DNA from: Xylogone sp. PMI_703
Taxonomy: Eukaryota > Ascomycota > Leotiomycetes
Direction of reading: 5' to 3'
DNA: 64,000 nucleotides
Assembly: GCA_021399445.1 (NCBI GenBank)
Contig: JAJTUQ010000002.1
Span: 5,518,001 to 5,582,000, forward strand
Shown: positions 1 through 12,502 of the stretch, in pieces
Layout: every line of letters starts with the position of its first letter
Numbering within the stretch: position 1 is the stretch's first letter
Made by a program: the position numbers and the translations under genes
The notes under the pieces: generated by a model
Told to the model about the DNA's origin: nothing
What the model saw: the letters and a program-made list of their open reading frames with translations, nothing else
The model's database searches: none

Positions 1-91
1 TTCTGGACTTGAATTTCTTCGTCTTCTCAGACTTGAGCACCTTCACAATGACGGCGTGAGAGATTTCCCGAGAAACTGCAACTTGGTACAT
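1..91 (-). CDS. Possible N-terminus of a gene running off the left edge
   Basis: An open frame starts with ATG at 91 and stays open to base 1, about 30 codons. The visible start reads MYQVAVSREISHAVIVKVLK and is followed by a lysine-rich stretch, so the piece is basic and without stops. It is too short to assign to a family, and I do not recognise it. It could equally be a chance open frame, because the flanking DNA is AT-rich and non-coding. If real, its promoter would lie in the spacer next to the 3' end of the sedolisin gene. Confidence 0.2.
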   Translation of the reverse strand, partial: MYQVAVSREISHAVIVKVLKSEKTKKFKSR

Positions 92-455
92 ACTAGGAAA
101 CTAATTTAATCAGCTTCTTTTTGACACAGCCGGGCAATTGTTCTCATAAACCCCTCCTCCGTCTACATCAATTATTGCTAGACAATCACTAATCAATCTT
201 AAATTTAATATGTATTTACGGAGTATTTATAGTAAAAATTGAGTTGTGGGAATAGAAGAGAATAAGTCCATCATATTGGGATAATTGACCGGTGTTGAGC
301 AGACAATAAGGAACACTGTCATAGTAATCTACAGTCACTTTAGGCGGTGTAGGAGGTCATTCCTATGTATGCCTACACATGTACCAATTGGTTCTGACAT
401 CTATCTATCCAATTCGTAATACAGACCCAAGGACTGGTCTTCAATACTGGTCTAT
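92..455. other. Spacer, no gene seen
   Basis: AT-rich spacer downstream of the sedolisin gene. It contains the near-palindromic 9-mer TACGGAGTA at 217-225. No open frame or RNA gene is supported. Confidence 0.6.
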
Positions 456-2609
456 TTAATCAAGATTCATGAAAACCTCCAACATAGCGGGATAGTTGGG
501 AGTCCCTAGACCAGTAATCGGATCCCAGCCCTTAACGGCTGTGAAGCTCTCGTTGATGCAAGCTCCGCCCACGAGGGCCCTGAACGTAACATCATTAAAC
601 ATTTCTGGATGTGCGTAAAAAACAGGATTCACAAATCCGATAAAACTCTTTCCGGATTTGAGACGCTCTTCGTTGATGCGGGACAAAATGCCTGCAACAA
701 TGGGCGCAGACATAGAGGTACCAAGGTTGTCTGAGACTACTTTTCCTTGAAGGACTGTAACGCCATTTTCCGAAGCAGCGGCAATATCAGGATAGCCACG
801 ACCAGCACGATTGAAGCTACCACCAGTCTCTGGGATTACACCGTCCTTGGTGGTATAAAATGGGACATGGGGATCATGATTTTTGAAGTACCTGGAGGAT
901 CATTGTTAGGACGGACCACTTTCTTCTTAACACTAGGTATATCAGTTGGGTCCTTACGATTCTATTGTATCCTTTTGGTAGTCAGGTGCGAGATAGACGT
1001 TGCTAAAGCCGCCACCCGGGGTGAATGTCATTGGGGCAGTCTCGGGGTCTCCAGGTTGAAGATTCGGGGGCAAGGTGCTCCCGCCTACGGACAGAACGTA
1101 TGGACATGATGACATATCGTCCGGAGTGAAAATTGTGAAGTCAGTGCCGATACAGCCGTTCTCAGCAACTCCAGCGTCTCCGCTGGCGAACACAAGGGTT
1201 GTGCCCATCAGACCTAACTTCATGAATTCATCACATTGACGCTATTGGCAATACATGTATCAGCATAGATAGAAAGCATGAAGCTTAACAGTGGTGGGAG
1301 GGGAACCTACCTTAGAATAGGAAGCAGGATACGAAATTTCCGCGAAGCTGTAGGAAATCGATATGACTGGAGCAGGCTTAAACGTCCCGCAATCCTCGTT
1401 CGGAGTAACTCCATCAATATCGGGATCATCGCCAGTCTCACCATATGCAGAGTAAGTGCAATAGGATCCATCAATCGCATCTAGGAAGTTGTTGAAAAGA
1501 CCAAAGAGTGAATTTACTTGCGTCTGATATACTTTCACTTTATGAGGGTAGACAATAGGTATAATCATCATCAAGTCCAAATTTGCTTCACCTCCAGCTT
1601 CCTCGCCAGGCCCTGTTGGCGCCGTAGCATTGTCAATGCTATCGACTATGGGAGCCCAACCTTGCGGGATATTTGGAGCGTACAACTTATAAAATTGATT
1701 TAAATCCTCCTGTGAGTATTTCTGATCATTCGATTCATAGACGCCGATGTGGTTCTTCGGATTGTGGAGAGTGTTTTCGGTGATGTTATACAAAGCCTTG
1801 ACACAGGCTGGAGTCACCGAGTTGGCGCACACATTGTCTGTGGAATTGTCTTCAATTGAAATTGTCAGCAGTGGTGAAGCCATTTGTGTTATTTAACAAT
1901 TTTTGGTAGCTACATACCAGAGAGAGAGCTTGATTGTATTCTTTTCACTGCGTTGTCACCCCTCTTCTTCATCTCATCGGAGGATCCCTTATCGCGAGCC
2001 ATAGCCACAGCAGGGATGACAAAGTCAACAATCGTCGATACATCCGAAGGTAAATGATATATATCGGCACCGATATAATTCCTGTGGCTTTTAATATGCT
2101 CGTAACGATAGTACTTTGTGCTCAGTGCGGACTCAAGTTGGGCAACCGTAGCATCAAAATGTACCCAGCCCTTGCTTTTAGGGACGACAATAGTCTTGTT
2201 GGAAATACCAGCTGATATAAGCCATCTTCTAACGGTTTCAACGGACTCATCATCAGGAGCAAAAAGTTCAACGACCTCTTCTGGTTTGTAGTGCTTGCCG
2301 TATGACTTGGAGCGAGGATCGGATCTATCAAACTGTGAGCCAAAAGCTTTTTCACTTCAATGCAGGCGCTCATAAAGGCTCTGATACTTACACTTCCATG
2401 AGGAGTTTCATGCCTCTATCTTGGTTACGCTGCTTCAGTGCCATACGCACAGGAATAGTCATGTTAGATGAGAGGGTTTCTAGTTTTTGCCATTGTGATT
2501 GTTCCCCGGATGCAATATCACGTTTCTCGTGGACTACATGGCTGACTGTCACTTGGCTGGCAACAGCTCTAGCGATAAAGCCCAAAAGTAAGAAATTATT
2601 GTACTTCAT
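456..2609 (-). CDS. Secreted sedolisin-family serine-carboxyl peptidase (tripeptidyl-peptidase type, S53)
   Basis: Extracellular acid endo- or tripeptidyl-peptidase. Reading the minus strand, the gene opens with a signal peptide (MKYNNFLLLGFIARAVAS) and continues into an S53 pro-domain (SYGKHYKPEEVVELFAP, then a tryptophan-containing segment). The catalytic domain follows. The expected family residues are visible: Glu and Asp in GGEANLDLMM, the oxyanion Asp in FASGDAG, and the nucleophile Ser in GTSMSAP. The C-terminal NPVFYAHPEMFNDVT and GWDPITGLGTPNY segments are typical of the calcium-binding end. There are at least four introns; one runs about 892-957 (GTAAGG...CAG). All functional motifs are present, so the gene looks intact. 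Family membership is firm. Whether it releases tripeptides or acts as an endopeptidase cannot be read from sequence. Confidence 0.9.
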
Positions 2610-4821
2610 TATGTGAAATAGGGCTCTGTAAGTGAGCCTTAACTCTAAGAAGTCGATGCTGCTGTGCTCAGCTCTATCCGCTAGTCCTGAGATGAGGCAT
2701 TTATATAGTCGCTCTAGAGCCTGTCTTCTCTCTACGCAGATGGAGATAAACCTTGTACAATTAGCTTCAGAGACTGTAAATGTTTCCGAAACAAGATATT
2801 TGAGTCTTACAAATCAGCCATGTATGCATTCCTGACTGATTATTCGATGGTATGTTGCATGGATTCGGCATTGAGAACACTGCGTTTCTCGTATCACACT
2901 GCATGTAGCCCCAGACCACAAGATCCTGACTTGGAGGGTGACACGAATGCTTCCTAATAGTCATTTCTGCCGAATAAGCTGTTATTCCCTTGACTGGCAA
3001 AACACTCACCACTTCACAAACGCAAATAATATACAAGACCACTTGATGGTTGAAGTTTCCTGATGTTAGATACTTCAATAACAATCCATACATCCGCACT
3101 GGTGGCTTGCACGACTTTGGGTAGACTTGCATGAGAGTGAGCCATTTCTACCGGCGAAGGGGACAATGAGTGATACCTAGGAGATGGGCCCCAGGCCAAA
3201 TATCACTTAGTCAAGAGATAAACTTAGGCCACTTGCAGTTACTTTCCCACAACGGTAGGATAACATCTATAACCATGGTGATGTTTAGTAGAGAGCTCGT
3301 ATTAAACATCCGGGCTACCGATATGCCAATTGCATGAGAGGGTCTATATTTTTGCCAAGACATGCTACTGCGACGTGGGAATATATTTCAAACACTAGCT
3401 TGCTCAATACTGCTAATTCTAAAAAGTTAATTGGCTTAGCGGAAGTATACTGACGGTCAAGCCTTGCGAAGAAGCTTTCACTTACGCGTTCCTAGAGAAT
3501 TGACGACGTATTAAGCGGTGTCCGTCACGGTTTCCGTCGTTTCATCGGGGCAACCCCAGCTGACGCGTCTCTGAAGTGAACCCGGACCAGATTACTCAAC
3601 ACGACTAGAGTAACACGCATAATTTTAAGCATAAACTCGGATTAAACATCATTGATAGATAGTAAATCAAGAGAGTCTTGTATGAGAAACCATCAGAGTG
3701 GACCATGCTAGGATAAGTAAACCCCTCTATAGCTATTTCACTCAGCAACCTCCCATTCCTGCTAGTCAGTATTGCGGTCACGCTCCAAGCTACTATGGTA
3801 GCATACTTAACGGAAAGTTCGGTGGTAAGGTTTACTTGGTGTTGGGGGTAATTAATTTATCCCCTAGTCGATTTTATCCATTTTGCTGGAAGGGGATTTT
3901 GACCAATAGTATTGCTAGGATATGTAGCATTACCACTTACTAGGTGATGGTTAACAAAATACCAACTATATATGTTATATCCCATCCAGCAGTCATACCA
4001 TTTTCCAATGGTGTAATTGGTGTATGGGATAGAACATCTGTGGTTCTGGCTGTATCTTCTACAAAGCCCCGCTCGTTCCATCTATATCTGGTAAATCCAA
4101 TTTACAGGTGTTAGATAGCAGTTAAGCTTTGAAGGCATTGCTAACAATCAAGAAGTCGTAATGAGATTGGAGCAGATGTGGTGCACGGCAATACAGGAGA
4201 GCGGTCGAGGGGATAATAGGCATACCTCGATAAAGGACATCTTTTTCATTCTATGGGTACTTACCTACATACTTAGTCACTTCTTTTCCAACCAAATATT
4301 ATCAATACCCCGCTATATCTCCTGAGTCTTCAGCACTTCCCGTATCTTCAACATATACCAGTATCTTGGCAGCTGGAAGGGTCTCAATCTTACAGACAAA
4401 CTCTTCTTTGCTTGGAGTGTTGTCTCTACTATTACCGTGGCCCTTTTCGCGGTTGTTAATTTAGTCTTTAGATAACCCGAGACGTCAGAGAAGAATGAAG
4501 GACAAAGTGTGATTCTCTGCGGTACTTGTCAGAAGAGATCAGGTAGTCCATATTTAACACTTGGAGATGAACAAGATCATCTTATCACAAACATGGTTTA
4601 CTGTAGTTCACTATCAACGCCACTATAAACATACACCTTCTATGATATATTGGTTATGCCTATAAGTGAGACTTGCACAGACACACACTTGGTAGATGTA
4701 ATAGTAGCTGTAGTATTTACAGCCCTCAGGCGCTCTGTCTTAGTATTTTATTAAACCCTGCCTTCTGATTAGTCGGCCGCCTTCTAGCTATACATCACAG
4801 CTCTTCAGGGGGTTCACATAC
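2610..4821. other. Long gene-poor spacer
   Basis: About 2.2 kb between the sedolisin start and the F-box 3' end. Short open frames exist (e.g. 2767-3132 minus, 3857-4081 minus), but none shows a recognisable domain, splice-supported extension or coding-like composition. The DNA is AT-rich with scattered stops on all frames. It may contain decayed transposon sequence, but nothing diagnostic is visible. Confidence 0.5.
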
Positions 4822-6286
4822 CTATTGCGTACCGCCTACGATAATCTTATCTGTTAGCTTCGAGAAATTTTCATTATCTGAGTGACTTACGAATTTTCAG
4901 ACGCGCACTATTGCCAAAAGTGCTATCACAGAACTTGCACTTGTACGTCATCTCAGATGCAAGGGGAAACGACTGGACGTTGGATACCTCGGTGTTGGGC
5001 AGGGAGGAGACATTGGCAGCAATTTTGGTAGCGGCCCCTTGGAGGCATACTGGTACCATTCTGCTGGTCTTGGAGTAGGCTTCTTTTAACTGCTCACACA
5101 CATTCCATATGCGTCGGCGATTGGCTATGCCCAGGAACGGGCCGCTCATCCAACCCCTTGGAGCAGACTCTTTGTCTATCCACAACAAGAGTTTCTTAAA
5201 ATTCACCATCTGCAGTTTAGATCCTGCAGCTTGGTTAACGAGGTCATTGCTAGCGTTGTTTAAAAGTCTCAGTGCTTCAAAGTTCCATGGAATTGTCTTC
5301 TCAATGTATCGTGTCCAGAAGTTGCGATCGAGGAGACAAGTATCAATGGGTACAGAAGCCGCAGCCAAATTAGTAAGGGATTTGATAGACAGGAGGCCAC
5401 ATATCTTCTCTATGAGCTCGGTGGGAAGCGTCTGAAAAGGATCATGTTTAACGTGACTGATCCTCGCAATTATGGCGCTACTGTCGTATTCTTGCGCCAA
5501 CTCCAGTGATTTTTCGAGGATCACTTTATTAGTCTTCTTAAGCAGCTTCATAGGATGTACGACAATGAACTCCTTCCCTGCCTCTGTACACCAAAACTGA
5601 TCATGCGCAGGACTCGGGTCGCCGTAGTCAAGTTTATCAAGGCAGCTGCTGAACATAGAGTAAGAGGAAAACATTGCATAATACAGCCGGGCCTTGTTGA
5701 TGCCAGAAACACCAACTTTGCCTTCTAAAACGATGGCTAGGAGCTCAAAACAACACCAGTGGAAAGGAAAAGAGCCATCATAGCATATAAGCTCTGCATC
5801 CCGATCAAAATTAGGATCGTCGCCAGGACCAACGTCGATCCTTGCGGAGTCTCGATACTCTCCACGACCAGATACATAACCGCTACAAGCATGTTCTTGG
5901 TTAACGTGATTCCTGTCAAACAAGAAGGCAACACAGGAGGAGCAAGTGAGACTAAATAGAATGGTAGCTCACATGACATCCCCCGTCTCGAGGTCGACGC
6001 GAGTGCTTAAGATGTGAAGTTGTTCCATCCATGCACTCGTTGATGGGGAAATAACTTCAGGATCAAAGGTATGGTCCTCTTCCTCACTGTTTAGAGATCT
6101 CTCATCGTCGCTTGAATCATCATCATCATCATTATCATTCGTACCAAAATCTCCTTGTTTTTGTCCATCTCGATTTTTGGCTTGTTTGTCCAAGCCATGG
6201 CGCTGTCGGAATCGTCGACTGCGGGGTTTTTGTGCCACGCTTGATTTGCAAAAAGGACCACCGCAGATAGCACAGTAACAATCCAT
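4822..6286 (-). CDS. Fungal F-box protein with N-terminal cysteine motif
   Basis: Probable substrate adaptor of an SCF ubiquitin ligase. The N-terminus MDCYCAICGGPF is the hallmark of a large ascomycete F-box family. It is followed by a basic patch and a long Asp/Glu/Ser-rich acidic linker (GAT repeats at about 6110-6140). A conserved family segment follows (GPGDDPNFDRDAELICYDG, then FPFHWCCFELLA), then the F-box itself (LPTELIEKICGLLSIKSLTN) and an aromatic region. An intron joins ...ETGDVM to NHVNQEHACSGYV in frame (donor GTGAGC, acceptor GACAG). A second intron (4836-4889, GTAAGT...CGTAG) would give the short C-terminus RGTQ and a stop at 4822. Without it the protein ends at 4874. The substrate is unknown. 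Confidence 0.82.
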
Positions 6287-8267
6287 GAACCCATTGTGTA
6301 GTACTGTTACTGTGTCTTTTCGTGCTTCTCCGTTGTGTTTTACTGGGCTTCAACGATATTAAGGTCTGGTTGTTGGAACGTGCACAAAGTGGGCCATAAT
6401 ACGGACACATATTGTGGCCGGTTGCACGGGCCAAGAAAGAAGTCCATATATCACTGTACTTACTAGCTATTCAACAGTTAATTCTCAATTGATTCAGTCA
6501 TATGATCTCGCATTGCTATGGAAAGTTACACCTAGACAACAGTATGTACGATGGTGAGTGTCTGTTTAATACCCGGTATAAAAGCCCTGGCTCAGACCTC
6601 AATCTAGGTATTGCATCCGAAAAGCGTAATGACATCCGGATACTCCGGCACTTAATATTACCACTACAGTAAGAGGGTCTAAGTTTGATGAAAGAGGAAT
6701 AAGTTTCCTATATGTTGTAAGGTTATTCTCCAGATACATCGAGTTTCAACTATACCATATTGAATTGCAGAAGAAATATATAGTATCTTCTAATTGGGTT
6801 TATTATCTACCATTTAGAGGCCCTTGTTCATTCACCTAGCTAGCATAAATATCATGCGAATATTTGATCTTCAGAACCTCGTTCGAGGCATCCACTGCCA
6901 GCAAGATCATGATGCAGAGATTCAGGGATTAAAATGGAAGAGAAGGTCGTCTCAGAAGACAGACAATCAAGTTGACAGCGCCAATGCTCCTCGTGAATTT
7001 TTGAGACGCGGAGCCCAGGACTGAGACCACACATAGTGGCATTGCTTTGCACGTAACTCCCTTCATTGCAAGTTATAAGGAGGCTGAGGTTTTGTTAACT
7101 TCATTTGGCATTATTCTGATCGCAGATTTAAAGGGGTAGCATCGCGAAAGTTTGATTCGAATATCTATGCTAATGTCTTCATTAATCCCAGTCCACTCAA
7201 GGGCAGTGCAGTTCGTGAACAATGCATGAACGAGGACAACTGTTGCATTTGGGGGCCAGTCGGCATCGGCCGGACTTGTAAGTGGTATTGGCTCTAATCA
7301 GCTTGACGTGCGGTTTATACTGCGTCTGGCAAATACGTTCGAGACCAACTGGTTCACTAGAGTAGGACCCTTGTGCGGGGATGTGTGCCGCCTTTCCGGC
7401 AAGCCCCAGGGGCTGCTCGGGTTGGTACCTTCCTTTATCAGGGCTACTGCAGGGGACCGGAGGTTGGTCCAGTTGGCCGTGGTGTTGGCCAGGCCAGTTA
7501 AGGCCCATGCAGCATTCTAAATTACCAACCCTCCTCGTCCTGAAACCCGTTCCCTTGTATGTATATGATGACAACTATACGGGAGTGCTTGTATTGGCAG
7601 TCTCTACCGTAAACCGCATACAGTAAGATCGGCACTCGCACTTCCTCTCTAATACAGATCCTTTGCCCTCTGAACAAGCGAATTCAGCTAAACTAAATTA
7701 GGAAATCATACGGTACATGCGCGCATTGATTTTTATCCTCACAATTCGCTTTAAAAAGTATTAGAATATGTCTCCGAGAACAGTGAGAAATGCGCTTTTG
7801 AATGATATAAATAAATCTTATATTTGTTGTAAGATTAATAGTAAAAACTATGTTGAATTGCAGTCAAAAATTCTTTGCGAAATTTCTCTAAGTTACACGT
7901 TATGCGCTAGTTAAAGCGGCGTGGGATATCTTTGTATGTGAGAGCAAGGGTTTTAGGTTAGACGCTGCCAATACAAGCGCTCCCCAACTATACCTGATTC
8001 GTGGCGCAATTATCATTTCAAAGTCGGTGATGGGTTACCGAGGTTACGTCCCATATGTACTCCGTATGTGCATGCTCCTTAACCCGCGAATGATCACTAT
8101 CTAGAGACATCTTGGGCTAAACCATTTCACCCCCTCTGGCAAAATTCACATTCACGCGTTTGGATCTTAACTCTGTTGCGGAAGATTATAGCATAGATTT
8201 CTTATTTCAGCCAATCACAATGCTCATACAGCTCCATATGCGTGTGCAAGGCGCAAATTTCCAGATT
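6287..8267. other. Gene-poor spacer with a slightly GC-richer patch
   Basis: About 2 kb without a supported gene. The patch 7180-7530 is richer in G+C than its flanks and has overlapping open frames on both strands (e.g. 7197-7574 minus), which suggests chance openness rather than coding. The sequence GGGGCTTGCCGG on the minus strand near 7393-7412 recurs at about 10395-10415. TACTCCGTA occurs at 8058-8066. Confidence 0.45.
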
Positions 8268-9532
8268 CTAAGTGCTTTCGTTATCGGCGCTATGTACCCT
8301 CTCAGAAACCACACTGACTTCTTGTATTTTTGTGATCCCGTTACTACCTAGATGGAGGGCCACGTCACTGTTATATCCAACACTGGCGCCATTTGGTCCT
8401 CCGTCAGCTTGCAGATCATAAAGACGAATGTGTGATCTTTTAGTGACGCCAGTCTTATTCCTACTTGTGGACGGGGATGCGTAGTTTCTGTCTCGCTTAC
8501 TGATAAGCCAGACTTTCAGCGCTGGAAGACTGCATACGATGCACGCTACAGGAGCAAAATGTTAACAATAACTTCAAGTAGAGTTGGCATTTGGCACTTA
8601 ATTAAACGAGTCAAACTTACCAACAGCCGATTCCAAGATAGACCATAGTGAAAGGCTAACATCTGCGGATGGTGATCTGTGTGAGATAGCTCTGACAACT
8701 TCCACCATACGAATAATGGCGAATATGACGATCACAAGGCCGAGAGAAAATATTGCCCCCAAACCAACTTTCTGTTTGTTTGAAACTCGGAGGCCCCAGA
8801 GCAGTTGTAACGGGAGTATCATGACCGAAATATCAGAAGCTATGTCAATAGCTGTTGCAACTTCAAGAGCTGCAATACCGCTGTCTACGGAACAGGGTGC
8901 TATAACAATATTAGCAAAATTCACGTCATGAAGGGAGAAAGACGTGGTGACAAACTGTCTGGAGCGGTGGAAAATCGCCTTGATATTGGAACGCAACTCA
9001 AGAACAATGTTAAAACGGATGCCAAGTAGGTCAAGATGCAAAAAATAACCACTGCCCACCACCATCTCATATAGCCTTGAATACTGACAAATAATTTGTG
9101 ATAGAACATCAAGAAGGAGAACTTAACGTTCCACAAGCAGGTCCAGAAGAATAGCATAAATGCAAATTGTAGCTTTGCCTGGTATACCACTCCATCAGCA
9201 AAGCCCAGCTGTGTGTTGTATGGCGCAGGCAGAGGTTTCCCCATTGAAGCATCGACTAACGCATATATTACTGGGCGCTGATAGTGATTCAGGATTAGCA
9301 GTATTAATATGGAACATGCTGCACCGATAGCCAAGAAATCATCCGCGTGTAGTTTTCCGATATAAAACGATCGAACACCTAGTCGAAGAAGCGTGAAAAT
9401 AATGGCTAACGCTGACATGATCCAGTTCATTAACTATATCGATTAGCAATGCTATTCTTTTCGGACGCAAGAATGCCATCAAACCGTGAATTGGTCAGCG
9501 TCAAAGTCCTGTATTGATGAATTGCCCATCAT
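8268..9532 (-). CDS. Rhodopsin-domain (PTH11-like) integral membrane protein
   Basis: Seven-helix membrane protein of the fungal rhodopsin-domain family, which includes PTH11-type receptors; the ligand is unknown. Four exons fit by splice phase. A short first exon starts at 9532 (MMGNSSIQDFDADQFT). It joins LMNWIMSALAIIFTLLRLG, then LHADDFLAIGAA, which corresponds to the usual G-x-DD motif after helix 1. Further helices follow, then an extracellular loop (VPISRRFSTAPD joined to TPCSVDSGIAAL). The segment LWSILESAV joins ACIVCSLPALKVWL after intron 8546-8620. The cytoplasmic tail ends at 8268. Introns begin with GTTTGA, GTTTGT and GTAAGT; the first two are weaker donors but preserve the frame and the family pattern. 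The gene appears intact. No CFEM domain precedes it. Confidence 0.82.
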
Positions 9533-10776
9533 AAAAGACAGCTAAGGGGATATATCAAGTATGGGCCCAGAATTAATTGACGACAGTGGGAGAGAAATAG
9601 TAGAATAATTATAGTGAGAATGTGTATAATTTTGATCCGTACTACCATAGCCATTTTGTTATAGTCATGGTTTATGCAGAGTCGTGGAGCGGTAGCTGCG
9701 GTACCAAACCCTTGACCACTTTTGTACAGTACCATTTAAGGCCCCTGGCACACTTAAAGTGTAGCACATATCCAACAGCCAAACCGTCATTACTACTATT
9801 ATCATCAGCCACTATAGTTAGGGGAATTTACACTTAAGGCTTCAATTCACTCTCTAGGCTCCTCAATTTAGGTCGAGGTTGACTACATAGCTTGGTCCAG
9901 AGAAATGAAATTGCATCGAATCACGGTTACGACTGATCTTAGCACTACTGCAAGTTTAAAAAACTTGTTCTCCGAAATGGAGCGGAGGTAGCAGGTCTAC
10001 CACCGGGCGTACAGATGGGATATTGCTAGAGGCACTACTTCCGTATCTGCATGCCTAAAAGCCTCGTCTGGAGGTCATCCATGACAGCCCAGAAGCATTT
10101 CAGCTTAGCCACCAGCCACCAACAAAGTATCCTTGAAGACTTGACACAATCCTCTCTGCTTACACAATCAGCCATCTGTATGGTCTCGTGGATCATCTAA
10201 ACGCTCGACCGTATATCTTGTACTTGAAAATATTACCTCAGTCTCATCTAAAGAGGACGAACTAACCAGCTAATACTAGACACTGGGTATCTTTAGCTGG
10301 ATGCTCCCAATACTTGTCCAGGGCCTTTCGGAGATGCATTATTAATCGAATCAGTTCCAACACCAGAATGCGGCCGTGCCGAAGCCCGTTATGCGCCACA
10401 GGGGCTTGCCGGCAGGCGGGAAAATTGAGCCGTTGTGCCCACCCTGTCACGATAAATGTTGGATTTTACCCAAAATGGTACCTCTCCTCTTCAGTGTTGC
10501 ATTGTCATTGTTGGTACCCCAGGAGCTGCATTGTCTGGACCATTTCCCGACAGTATTTCGGAGTACCACCGTAACAAAGTATCCTCTCCCGCACGCGACG
10601 GCCAATAAATCACCTCGCAAATGAGAACTGGTCCTTTCTATTTCATTTTATATCGTACGTTTTGAGATTGTTGTGCATATAGAGTAATTATATAGCCATT
10701 CCATAATCCCAGTTGCCACATCCTTTCCCCCTCCACCCATCGCCGTCTTTGCAGTTATCTACCTGCATTTTCCAGC
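9533..10776. other. Divergent spacer between membrane protein and FAD oxidase
   Basis: About 1.2 kb presumed to hold both promoters. Open frames at 10262-10624 overlap on both strands and match no family I recognise. A copy of GGGGCTTGCCGG lies near 10395. No TATA element is obvious close to the oxidase start. Confidence 0.5.
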
Positions 10777-12502
10777 ATGATGTTCTCTCTCAGGTCCTTG
10801 GCTGCTTTGTCTGCCTTGGCACCGTTGGCTGTCGGAATTAACACGAGCACTACAGTTAACTCTATCAACTCTGTTATCACTTCTCTCAAGTCTGTGAATT
10901 ATGGCACAATTTTTGGATCTACTTGTGCCTGTGAACTTCTGAGCCTGGTCCTCGGTAAACACTCAGTTCTGTTACCTGGCTCGACAAACTACACCTCCCA
11001 GGCAGCCCATTACTATACAACCAGAGCTGATCTCTCTCCAAAGTGCGTCTTTGTGCCAAATTCAGTTAATGACGTCGCTATCGGCGTAGTAATTCTTGAT
11101 GTCTGCCAGTCAAAGTTTGCCATTCGCGGAGCTGGCCATATGCCCGTATGTTTTCAAGTATTAACCAATATGATAGCTTGCTGATTTACTAAAGGTCCTT
11201 GGTGCGGCTAATACTAATGGAGGTGTCTTGGTGGCTATGAGTTCGTTTACAGACATTGTTCTCTCTCACGATAAAGCAACTGTCGATGTTGGACCTGCCG
11301 CAGACTGGTATCACGTGAATACTGCCCTTGAACCATATGGTTTGGCTGCAATTGGTGGACGCCTCAAGACTATCGGTGTCGCAGGTCTTACGCTTGGAGG
11401 AGGTATTTCTTATTTTACCGCCAAATACGGCTTTGCCATGGACAACGTGGCCGCGTATCAAGTTGTCCTTGCCAGCGGAGAAGTGGTAACTGCTAGTGCG
11501 GGCAGTAACCCGGACTTATTTTGGGCTCTGAAGGGAGGTGGGAATAATTTTGGTATTGTTACTAAATTTACGCTTCTCGTGTATCCACTCCCTAGTGTTA
11601 GCACAGCTCTTATCAGCTACGGAGAAGATGCAGTTCCGGCATGGGTGAGCGCAGTGGCAGATGTGGCAAATTATCAAGACCAAGTTGACACCAGCGCTGG
11701 AGGCATCTTTGATATAGGCTACACTCCAGGTGTAGGTTTCGCTCCACTATTCATGGGAGTTCAAAGTGGAAGCACTGTTCGACCGGCTATATTCAGTAAT
11801 TTCAGCGCGATTCCAAATCAATTCTCCAGCTACAATGTCACAAGTTTAGCTTATTGGTCTAGTACTATAGATACTCCTTATCAACAGGCTCGGTAAGGGT
11901 TCCATCTGTTCAAACCCGTTTATTTACAGTTATTGACAATGACATGGTTACAGTTGGGTTTTTGGAATGCATTCAATGGTTGCTGACAACTCATTAATGC
12001 AAGAAATGTATAAAATTTTTGCTGCTGGTTGTCCTGAAATGGATTCTATCGATGGATTTACCATTACTCTGACCTACCAACCACTCCCCAAGAGCGCATT
12101 TGCTGTTGCAGCAACAAACGGAATTGGTAATACGTGGGCACTTGATGATTCCAAGAACTATGTTTGTGAGTAATACTGTTATGATATTAGTCCTGGAAAA
12201 TAAATAAAACTGACCCAAATTTCACCGTAGTTTGGCTTCTGAGTGTTGGATGGGCCAGTCCATCGGATGATAATACCGTCATGTCGTGGGCTAAATCTCT
12301 CCGCGAGAAAATGCACTCAAGTAATATTGCCAAGGGAACCGCTGAGAATTTCATGTACATGAACGACGCTGCCGATGATCAAGATGCAATTGCTAGTTAT
12401 CCTAATGCTAGTATTTCTAAACTGCAGTCAGTACGAAGGAAGTATGATCCTACTCTTGTATTTACAAACCTGGTTACTGGAGGGTTTAAAGTACCCGTGT
12501 AA
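10777..12502 (+). CDS. Secreted FAD-linked oxidase (berberine-bridge-enzyme-like)
   Basis: Four exons (10777-11145, 11195-11892, 11954-12165, 12231-12502) give 516 residues. A hydrophobic signal peptide is followed by a FAD-binding PCMH domain. The motif IRGAGHMP carries the histidine that normally bonds FAD, and GVAGLTLGGG, FWALKGGGNNFGIVT and FVPNS are family-typical. The C-terminal tail (QSVRRKYDPTLVFTNLVTGG) is a BBE-type end. In bicovalent relatives a cysteine stands just before the LTLGGG motif. Here that position is TIGVAG, so FAD would be held by histidine only. Substrates in this family are sugars, alkaloids or polyketides; none can be named here. It has no close metabolic neighbours. 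The cerato-platanin gene lies 3.5 kb downstream. Confidence 0.9.

Noticed and set aside
2767..3132. 121-residue minus-strand ORF in the first long spacer
   Set aside because: No signal peptide, domain or coding-like composition; overlapping frames are equally open.
7197..7626. Overlapping ORFs on both strands in a GC-richer patch
   Set aside because: Openness in several frames at once with no domain, splice support or context points to composition rather than coding.
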